Source of the DNA: Flavobacteriaceae bacterium
GTDB taxonomy: Bacteria > Bacteroidota > Bacteroidia > Flavobacteriales > Flavobacteriaceae
DNA length: 5,247 bases
Reading direction: 5' to 3'
Assembly (NCBI GenBank): GCA_030625995.1
Contig: DAOUPU010000178.1
Coordinates: 1 to 5,247, forward strand
The notes under the pieces are model-generated. The model ran no database searches. It was given only the letters and a program-made list of their open reading frames with translations, and was not told the DNA's origin. How positions within the stretch are numbered: position 1 is the stretch's first letter; every line of letters starts with the position of its first letter. The translations under genes were made by a program, and so were the position numbers. Of the stretch, positions 1 through 5,247 are shown piece by piece.

Positions 1-1
1 T

Positions 2-1345
2 TGTGCCCCCGAAGCCAATATTGTAAAACGTAATATTTTAACTTTTGAAAGTGATAAAATAACAGCAATACAGGCCTATGACGATAAAGAATTTATCGCA
101 TCGACAGATGAAGGGTTTCGCCCTGTTAATTTATTTAACGGTCCGGATGGTGCTATGTATATTGTAGATATGCACCGGGGCATCATTCAGGACAAAGCCT
201 ATTTATCACCCTATCTTCATAAACATTTGGCAGATAAAAAATTGGATACTATTATTGGTATGGGCAGAATATTGAGAGTAAAGAATAAAAACAAAAATTT
301 AAGCGATTATCCTGATCTTGACCTTCTTAGTGATGTAGAGTTGGTATCTCAACTAAAAAGTTCAAATCCCTGGCTACGAGATAAAGCCCAACAAATTTTA
401 GTGTATAAACAAAATAAAGCCGTGATACCATTATTAAAGGATCTGTTGCTGGATAATCAGGAACCATTGGCACAATTACACGCTTTATATGCTTTAGAGG
501 GTCTAGACGCTTTATCTTTTGAATTACTTGAAAAAATTGGATTAGCCACTGATACCATGATCATCGCTCATACCTTGATATTATTGGAGGATTTCACAGC
601 TGAAACGAATGCTGAACCTATGTCGAATTTGATCGCTAATTTATTGCTTAAAGAAGATGCCACAATAGATCTTTATACCTGCCTGTCTCTTGGTTCCTGG
701 GTGAAATATTCAGAGGATATATTTATGCCTTTGATATATCAAATCTCTAAAAGGTATGAGAATAACAAGATCTATCAAGAAGCAATTATTAGTGGATTGC
801 AAAATGCGGAAGAACAATTTAATCAATATTTGCTGCAACATGATCTGAATACAAACACCAACAAAATAATTAAAGACCTTATAGCTGAGACTATAGAAAA
901 CAGACAAAATAACAGGAAAAATTCTATTTTTGTAGACACCTCTGTCACAACAGATTCCAGAACTGCCGGATATCAAATATATAGAAATTTGTGTGCTACC
1001 TGCCATGGTTTCGATGGGGAAGGAATTGCAGGCGTTGCGCCACCTCTTAATAGTTCAGAATTTATTGAAGGGTCAAGTGAAAAGCTGGCATTGATCATAT
1101 TACACGGACTTCAAGGCCCTGTTCATGTAAATGGTAAATTGTACGAATTAAATGGAGTAATGCCCGGACTTGCCAATAATAATGAATATGATGATAGAGA
1201 TATTGCCAACATCATTAGTTATATTCAAAATGCATTTGTAAAAAATGGAGAAAAAATAAATACGGAAAGAATAAAAGAACTGAGAGAGTTCAAACCTGCG
1301 AACGGAAACTTTTTTACAGAAGATGAATTATTAATATTCAAATAA
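2..1345 (+). CDS. Propeller-HEAT-cytochrome c dehydrogenase-like protein (5' partial)
   Basis: The frame is open from the window edge, so the gene begins upstream. The Met codon at 155 lies inside conserved sequence and is not the start. The visible part is 447 residues. Residues 1-100 hold the end of a beta-propeller of the sugar dehydrogenase / 'membrane-bound dehydrogenase' type, with the recognisable runs CAPEANIVKR, STDEGFRPVN, NGPDGAMYIVDMHRG and GRILRVK. Residues about 105-300 are paired helices rich in Leu and Ala (NPWLRDKAQQIL, PLLKDLLLDN, AQLHALYALEGL) and read as HEAT-like repeats. Residues about 320-420 are a class I cytochrome c domain: haem-binding CATCH at 331-335 and probable axial Met387 in GVMPGL. 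By family knowledge such proteins are exported and oxidise a sugar or alcohol, passing electrons to the haem; the substrate here is unknown. The signal peptide and catalytic propeller residues are outside the window. It converges on the next gene. Confidence 0.88.
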   Translation, partial: CAPEANIVKRNILTFESDKITAIQAYDDKEFIASTDEGFRPVNLFNGPDGAMYIVDMHRGIIQDKAYLSPYLHKHLADKKLDTIIGMGRILRVKNKNKNLSDYPDLDLLSDVELVSQLKSSNPWLRDKAQQILVYKQNKAVIPLLKDLLLDNQEPLAQLHALYALEGLDALSFELLEKIGLATDTMIIAHTLILLEDFTAETNAEPMSNLIANLLLKEDATIDLYTCLSLGSWVKYSEDIFMPLIYQISKRYENNKIYQEAIISGLQNAEEQFNQYLLQHDLNTNTNKIIKDLIAETIENRQNNRKNSIFVDTSVTTDSRTAGYQIYRNLCATCHGFDGEGIAGVAPPLNSSEFIEGSSEKLALIILHGLQGPVHVNGKLYELNGVMPGLANNNEYDDRDIANIISYIQNAFVKNGEKINTERIKELREFKPANGNFFTEDELLIFK

Positions 1346-1399
1346 CAAAAGTTAATTAACTCTAATCCCGTCAACTCTCATACTTAAAACTTCCTTATT

Positions 1400-1414
1400 G
1401 AATAGAATTGCAAA
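1400..1414. repeat. 15-bp direct repeat, copy 1
   Basis: The 15-mer GAATAGAATTGCAAA occurs here, in the gap between the two convergent genes, and again exactly and in the same orientation at 4743-4757. Similarity stops at both ends of the 15-mer. The two copies lie on either side of the ATP-grasp / FGE-like gene pair. No transposase, integrase or terminal inverted repeat is visible, so an origin as an insertion scar or attachment site is only a possibility. Confidence 0.45.
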
Positions 1415-1433
1415 TACACCTTTATTACTACTA

Positions 1434-2597
1434 TTATGTACTAATATATTTTCTCAAATTTGAAATAAGGATCTTTCCTAATTCTTCTTCATTATCCAGG
1501 CTCGTTTCGGTGAATATAAAGCCAAATACAGGATGTTTTTTTATATCTAACTTTCTCATGATCAAAACATTCTCAAAATCCTGCACCAACATATCGTAGT
1601 CAAAATGTGTAATTTCCGACGCTGCAAAACCAGTATTATTATTTAATACAATTATGCTATAGATTTTGTTGGTTCTGTTCTTGAAGATCTGTTCCCAGTT
1701 TGGTTTTTTATTATTGATATAATATTCATAAGAATTGAACCCAAACGCATACCAGGACAGATCACCTGTAGTACACCAACCTCCAAATCGTAAAGCATTG
1801 ACTTCAATTGGTCGGATCAACCCTTTTGCATCAATTCTTAACTCCACATGAATAGGAAAGTTCTTTAACCCTGCTTTGTTACCTATAGGAATTAAAAATT
1901 CCTCAATAGCGTTCTTATACTTACGAATTATTTTCTCTGAAGTAGAATAAACTCTATCACTTACATCAGTACCTGATGAAAATTTATGATGCAGTATATT
2001 TAATATTACCGGCTCTCCTTCCCTGTTAAAATAACAATCAACGGCATATTCTTCTCCTTTTATATATTCTTCGATTATAAATTTTGATGTATCGATTACT
2101 TCTTTGGGAAATATACTTTGTAAATTCTTATAATTCAACTCTTTTTTTGCGGCAATCCATTCTGTCAAATTATGAACAATATGAACCCCTAAACTAAAGA
2201 AGCCTATTGATGGTTTAATTACAAATGGGAAATTAATTCTGTCTACATTTAGTTCTTGAATATCTTCTAATTTTACAGTTTCGTAAAAGAAATCAGGAAA
2301 TGAATCTTTAATTAATTCTCTAAATTTAAATTTATCCTTAAATAACTGAATCTGAGCAGGGAGTTTGGAACTTTCCAAGTTTTTAATGATCCATGCTATT
2401 GAGTTTTCTGAATTCGTATAAATGGGTGTATCAGGATCTTTAACTAGGAGATCAATTGCTTTTTTTTCAGAGATCCAATTTAATGATTCATCTAAGATCA
2501 ATTCCTTCGCTTCTTTAGTGGCAACAATTTTGTAATTACCATCTCTTATTGTATTTATTAAAAAGTCTGAAACAAAGGGGTCATCTATGAGAAACAT
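1434..2597 (-). CDS. ATP-grasp domain protein, orphan ligase-like
   Basis: A complete protein of 387 residues with no signal peptide or membrane segment, so probably cytoplasmic. ATP-grasp enzymes use ATP to activate a carboxylate as an acyl-phosphate and join it to an amine, thiol or similar nucleophile; the substrates here are unknown. Visible marks are the ATP-binding lysine in FPFVIKPS (Lys128), a following flexible SIGFFSLGVHIV loop (130-141), the adenine-side acidic pair in FIIEEYIKGEE (Glu176-Glu177), and metal-binding positions in HVELRID (Glu252) and IEVNALRFGG (Glu265, Asn267). Residues 1-95 form an N-terminal pre-ATP-grasp region. After 310 comes a conserved-looking tail (KIYSIIVLNN, HPVFGFIFTET). 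Length and motifs look intact. The ATG at 2597 is preceded by an A-rich stretch instead of a Shine-Dalgarno site, and starting there gives the usual-looking MFLIDDPFVSDFL opening. It follows the FGE-like gene by 23 bases on the same strand, so probably in one transcript. I recall similar uncharacterised ATP-grasp proteins in other anaerobes and Bacteroidota, but cannot verify this here. Confidence 0.9.
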   Translation of the reverse strand: MFLIDDPFVSDFLINTIRDGNYKIVATKEAKELILDESLNWISEKKAIDLLVKDPDTPIYTNSENSIAWIIKNLESSKLPAQIQLFKDKFKFRELIKDSFPDFFYETVKLEDIQELNVDRINFPFVIKPSIGFFSLGVHIVHNLTEWIAAKKELNYKNLQSIFPKEVIDTSKFIIEEYIKGEEYAVDCYFNREGEPVILNILHHKFSSGTDVSDRVYSTSEKIIRKYKNAIEEFLIPIGNKAGLKNFPIHVELRIDAKGLIRPIEVNALRFGGWCTTGDLSWYAFGFNSYEYYINNKKPNWEQIFKNRTNKIYSIIVLNNNTGFAASEITHFDYDMLVQDFENVLIMRKLDIKKHPVFGFIFTETSLDNEEELGKILISNLRKYIST

Positions 2598-2620
2598 TTT
2601 TTCATTTTTAAGCTAATTTA

Positions 2621-4564
2621 TCATTTTTTATCTATTCCATCTGCCGAAATAACACCTCTAAAACCAACAGGATATCCGCTTTGTTTCATGTCAGGGGCAA
2701 GATAATAGCGATGTGCACAGCGCTGCATACTCGGATCCGCAAAACGAGAAGCCCCTCTGATCACTTTATATTTTTCACCGAAAGCAGGACTATCATTATT
2801 ATTTCCTTCATATGGCTTATACCAATCCGCTGTCCATTCCCAGGCCCCACCTGCCATCCAATAAGCCCCATATGGGCTTTTTCCAGCTCGCCATGCTGCT
2901 GTTTTTGCAATTCCGTCGGGTTCTGCAAAACTCATATCATGGAGTTCCCCCCAGGGATATTTTCGGGCATCCGTACCACGTGCCGCTTTTTCCCATTCCG
3001 CTTCTGTGGGAAGGCGTTTTCCTGCCCATTCACAATAGGCCACTGCCTCTTCCCAACTAATGTTTACGACCGGCTTATCATCAGCCATCCATTCCTCCTT
3101 ATGAACTGTTTCATCCACTTTTTCGGCATCATACCTATACCCTTTCTTGAATTTGGCATATTGACTATTAGTCACTTCAAATCGGTCTATATAAAATGCT
3201 TCCACATAAACTTTGCGTTGTGGGGTTTCATCTTTATCTCCCACTTTGCTACCCATTATAAACTCACCGGCCGGAACATAGACCATACCTTCAAATTTAT
3301 CCGGTTTCAGTATAGCCCACTCAGGTGGATTGCCATTCCCAATTTTTCCATCTGCAGTAAGAAGTTCGTGATATCTGGCCTTCCAGTAACTCAATAGATA
3401 GAAATGTGAAGGCTCTATCCAGGTGCCCTGTATACGCTCCGTACCATTTCCTTTTCTAAGATACTGATCATTAACCCTTCTGTTTGCTCCTTTATAGTTC
3501 ACCAACTGAGCTATCGATTCCTCATCAAATCCACCCTGATCAGGTACATAATAATTATAGGTTATCTGAAGTGGTATATTTTTACACGGGAATTCTTTCA
3601 ACCAGAAACGTTCCAATGCCGCCAGATATTTATCGCGCAAGCTCTGATCCGTTTCATAACGCAATAACATATAAACACCTTTCATAAAGTGATAGGTATC
3701 CCATGGTACATAAGGAGGCTTAAACGATGCTGCCATAATTGATTCGTCGGCATATCCATGGTCATTGATCAGTTCGAGATATTTATTTTGATATTTTTCA
3801 TTCCCAGTAATATGGTAGGTAACTTTTAATTGAAAGAGTGGTAAGAGCGAATTTAATTTCTCACGATCGAGTGAAGGACTGTAATTGCCCCAAAGTGTCA
3901 TTTTGCCGTCAACATCCACAAGACGCATATCATTTTCGATAATCCGATCCGTAACTTTAGACACCCATTCCTGTACCCGTTCTTTGTAGTTATCATCTGC
4001 AACCAGATCGTAATACATTGCAAGCCCGTACATAAGATTTGCATAGGTATCGGAACTTGGGTCTCCAATCCATCTATAGCCGGGCATGCTTGTTGACTGA
4101 TGCCATTCCATTGGAAAGAAGAACCAATCTTCGTGGCGTTGTTTTACGTCCGATTTATTAAAGCTTCGTGCAATACTTCCTTCTACACCGGTTACTTTTT
4201 CCAATATTTCAATTGCTTCGAAGGATTCATCGGCCCACTGCTTTACTTGTTTATCGCCTGTAACGGCATACTGAAAACTTAATGTCGCCAGGTAAGGCCC
4301 CGTTCTATTTCCTCCATCTTCCTGATGTGCAGACGACAGATCCGCATTTCCCTCAGGGGGAAGTAATACCCGTGGCATCACAATACCATATTGCATGTTG
4401 TTTTGATGAAGATCTTCTTGTAACCAAGCGGCCTTAGCAGCTAGATCCTTATATCCGGGATAAGGATATTCTTCTATTTGAGGCTTATTTTGAGCAAAAC
4501 CACTACCCAATATTAGAACATAAAAAAAAGTGAATAAAAACCGATTTAACAGAATCCTTTTCAT
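2621..4564 (-). CDS. Exported helical-domain / FGE-sulfatase-domain fusion protein
   Basis: A complete 647-residue protein. A signal peptide covers residues 1-25 (MKR, hydrophobic core, then GSGFAQ), with likely cleavage before NKPQ, so it acts in the periplasm or outside the cell. Residues about 35-405 form a helix-rich domain with aromatic and acidic motifs (HQEDGGNRTGPYLATLSF at 80-97; TGDKQV and TGNEKY near helix starts). This resembles an alpha/alpha toroid of the kind seen in glycosidases and lyases, but I cannot assign a family. Residues about 425-638 are an FGE-sulfatase (SUMF1/EgtB/PvdO-type) domain: MVYVPAGEFIMGS, FEVTNSQYAKF, RLPTEAEWEKAARG (517-530), YPWGE, GGAWEWTADWY (572-582), RGASR and VGFRGV. 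The two active-site cysteines of true formylglycine-generating enzymes seem absent; only Cys616 in QRCAHRYY remains in the terminal segment. A sulfatase-activating role is therefore unlikely, and sugar binding or another oxidation or modification is open. It is probably the first gene of an operon with the ATP-grasp gene. No Shine-Dalgarno site precedes the ATG. Confidence 0.9.
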   Translation of the reverse strand: MKRILLNRFLFTFFYVLILGSGFAQNKPQIEEYPYPGYKDLAAKAAWLQEDLHQNNMQYGIVMPRVLLPPEGNADLSSAHQEDGGNRTGPYLATLSFQYAVTGDKQVKQWADESFEAIEILEKVTGVEGSIARSFNKSDVKQRHEDWFFFPMEWHQSTSMPGYRWIGDPSSDTYANLMYGLAMYYDLVADDNYKERVQEWVSKVTDRIIENDMRLVDVDGKMTLWGNYSPSLDREKLNSLLPLFQLKVTYHITGNEKYQNKYLELINDHGYADESIMAASFKPPYVPWDTYHFMKGVYMLLRYETDQSLRDKYLAALERFWLKEFPCKNIPLQITYNYYVPDQGGFDEESIAQLVNYKGANRRVNDQYLRKGNGTERIQGTWIEPSHFYLLSYWKARYHELLTADGKIGNGNPPEWAILKPDKFEGMVYVPAGEFIMGSKVGDKDETPQRKVYVEAFYIDRFEVTNSQYAKFKKGYRYDAEKVDETVHKEEWMADDKPVVNISWEEAVAYCEWAGKRLPTEAEWEKAARGTDARKYPWGELHDMSFAEPDGIAKTAAWRAGKSPYGAYWMAGGAWEWTADWYKPYEGNNNDSPAFGEKYKVIRGASRFADPSMQRCAHRYYLAPDMKQSGYPVGFRGVISADGIDKK

Positions 4565-4703
4565 ATTGTTATAGATTGTATTAGACCTTAAAAATAGTAT
4601 TTATTGATAAAAAGATGTTCAAGTATCTTGATGCTTTTTAATTATAATTTCACTGCATCACCTTCTAAAATACTTTCCACAAATCCAATTTAATGCAGAA
4701 AAG

Positions 4704-4721
4704 AAAAATTGACCAATTTTT
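4704..4721 (-). terminator. A/T-rich inverted repeat, possible terminator
   Basis: AAAAATTG and CAATTTTT form a perfect 8-bp inverted repeat around a two-base centre; in RNA this would fold as a 7-bp stem with a four-base loop. Read on the - strand it is followed by CTTTT, so the 3' arm and tail together are U-rich, and it lies about 80 bases after the stop of the small exported gene. The stem is almost all A-U and therefore weak, so termination is uncertain. Confidence 0.3.
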
Positions 4722-4742
4722 TAAAAGGACTGGAAGGAGGAA

Positions 4743-4757
4743 GAATAGAATTGCAAA
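4743..4757. repeat. 15-bp direct repeat, copy 2
   Basis: This is an exact second copy of GAATAGAATTGCAAA, in the same orientation as at 1400-1414. It lies in the gap upstream of the FGE-like gene and directly follows a purine-rich GGAAGGAGGAA stretch. Together the copies bracket about 3.3 kb that contains only the two-gene operon. Confidence 0.45.
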
Positions 4758-4769
4758 GTGGGATCTATC

Positions 4770-4801
4770 AAAAAAAAAATAAAGAATTTAATCGCAATTA
4801 A
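4770..4801 (-). terminator. Weak stem plus T10 tract at the gene's stop codon
   Basis: On the - strand, TTAAT-TGCG-ATTAA forms a 5-bp A/T stem that overlaps the TAA stop of the small exported gene. It is followed within eight bases by ten consecutive T (A10 on the + strand at 4770-4779). The arrangement has the order of an intrinsic terminator, but the stem is too weak for a firm call. Confidence 0.25.
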
Positions 4802-5247
4802 TAGTCGTGCTTATTGGGATTTGCATTCCTGTTGATCTGATCCAATCGAATACTTCTTAAACTAAAAGATATCCACTCTTTACTATTTTTTCTTTCCATA
4901 TGTGTAGATATCACATATTCAACACCATTTTTTGTAGTTGTAAAAAGTGTGGAACGGATTTCTATGATCTCCTCATTGCGAACATTATCCATATCAAAGG
5001 ATATCAAATAATTATCTTCTATTCCTTGAATTAGTTCTCTAACATCGTTATAAAAGCCTATTTGGTCAAATTTGTTTTCATCAGAACGATAGGACTTTGT
5101 TGATGAAAATGTTATTTTCCATATCTTATCATTTTTCATTTTGTCAAACACCAATGTGCCTGCCAATCCGCCAACTGTTGTATTTTTTTCACTATCCGGG
5201 CTATATCCTCCAAGTTCTACTCCCTTTAAAGCCACTTGAGAAAAGGC
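4798..5247 (-). CDS. Small exported protein of unknown function (5' partial)
   Basis: The frame stays open to the right edge of the window. The GTG at 5235 is preceded in frame by codons for Ala-Phe-Ser-Gln, which look like the end of a signal peptide (AFSQ, then VALKGVELGG), so that GTG is probably an internal Val and the true start lies outside. The visible part is 149 residues, and the mature protein would be about 145. It begins with a Gly-rich stretch (KGVELGGYS, TTVGGLAGTLVFD), followed by alternating strand-like segments (KIWKITFSSTKSY, IIEIRSTLFTTT, VEYVISTHMER), one helix-like segment (FYNDVRELIQGIED) and a polar tail ending KHDY. This suggests a compact alpha+beta fold. There is no cysteine in the visible part and no catalytic motif I recognise. 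It lies upstream of the FGE-like gene on the same strand, but the 233-bp gap argues against one tight operon. Confidence 0.75.
   Translation of the reverse strand, partial: AFSQVALKGVELGGYSPDSEKNTTVGGLAGTLVFDKMKNDKIWKITFSSTKSYRSDENKFDQIGFYNDVRELIQGIEDNYLISFDMDNVRNEEIIEIRSTLFTTTKNGVEYVISTHMERKNSKEWISFSLRSIRLDQINRNANPNKHDY

Larger units (their letters stand above)
4565..4797 (-). promoter_or_regulatory. Intergenic region likely to hold the operon promoter
   Basis: This 233-bp gap lies between the end of the small exported gene and the start of the FGE-like gene, both on the - strand. A promoter for the two-gene operon is expected here by position. I found no match to the Bacteroidota -7 consensus TAnnTTTG on the - strand. 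A TATAAT on the - strand at 4641-4646 has no good -35 partner, so no site is assigned. No small gene is convincing. Confidence 0.3.

Noticed and set aside
710..1006. - strand open frame of 98 codons
   Set aside because: It is antisense to the HEAT-like and haem-binding coding region of the cytochrome gene, with no independent support.
1350..1361. Twelve-base palindrome AGTTAATTAACT just after the cytochrome gene stop
   Set aside because: It has no loop, is almost all A/T and has no T tract, so it is not a convincing terminator; it could be a chance palindrome.
1408..1599. Short + strand open frame over the end of the ATP-grasp gene
   Set aside because: It is antisense to conserved ATP-grasp coding sequence and its translation has no recognisable features.
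2681..3397. Long + strand open frame of 238 codons
   Set aside because: It lies antisense to the conserved FGE domain. Its Phe-, Ile- and Cys-rich translation is what the reverse of that coding sequence would give.
4641..4648. Overlapping TATAAT hexamers on both strands as a promoter -10
   Set aside because: No suitable -35 element lies at the right spacing, and Bacteroidota primary sigma factor uses a different consensus.
2473..4695. Shared 13-mer ATCCAATTTAATG near 2473 and near 4683
   Set aside because: One copy is inside the ATP-grasp coding sequence, and a 13-base match is expected by chance in AT-rich DNA of this length.
4734..4800. AAGGAGGA on the + strand followed by TTG at 4751 as a possible small gene
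   Set aside because: The frame is only about 16 codons with a run of Lys codons from the A10 tract. The genome does not seem to use strong Shine-Dalgarno sites, so this looks like chance purine-rich sequence.

Overview
The window is AT-rich and gene-dense, with no Shine-Dalgarno signal placed to serve any visible start codon. Two of its proteins show the Ala-Gln or Ser-Gln signal-peptide ending common in Bacteroidota. Together with the gene content (a secreted propeller/HEAT/cytochrome c protein, a secreted FGE-sulfatase-fold protein and an orphan ATP-grasp protein), this suggests a Bacteroidota chromosome, perhaps a flavobacterium or cytophaga. The genus cannot be named from the sequence.

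Layout. (1) Positions 2-1345, + strand: the 3' part of a large dehydrogenase-like gene that enters from the left. It encodes the end of a sugar-dehydrogenase-type beta-propeller, then a HEAT-like helical stretch, then a C-terminal c-type cytochrome domain. (2) Positions 1346-1433: a short convergent gap. (3) Positions 4564 down to 1434, - strand: a probable two-gene operon. The first gene encodes an exported protein with a helical N-terminal domain fused to an FGE-sulfatase (SUMF1/EgtB/PvdO-type) domain. Twenty-three bases later comes a complete ATP-grasp ligase-like gene. (4) Positions 4565-4797: a 233-bp gap with an A/T hairpin, a ten-base homopolymer and no recognisable promoter. (5) Positions 5247 down to 4798, - strand: the 3' part of a small, probably exported protein of unknown function, entering from the right.

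How the genes may work together. Three of the four proteins look extracytoplasmic. The cytochrome protein probably oxidises a sugar or alcohol and passes electrons on through haem. The ATP-grasp protein has no signal peptide and should act in the cytoplasm, so if it is linked to its operon partner the link is regulatory or metabolic rather than a shared complex. The FGE-like domain lacks the two active-site cysteines of true formylglycine-generating enzymes, so sulfatase activation is unlikely.

The points most worth a second look are the fused, cysteine-less FGE protein, its pairing with an orphan ATP-grasp enzyme, and an exact 15-bp direct repeat lying in the two gaps that bracket this pair. 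No RNA gene, CRISPR array, insertion sequence or clear phage element is visible. I did not find a convincing new system.
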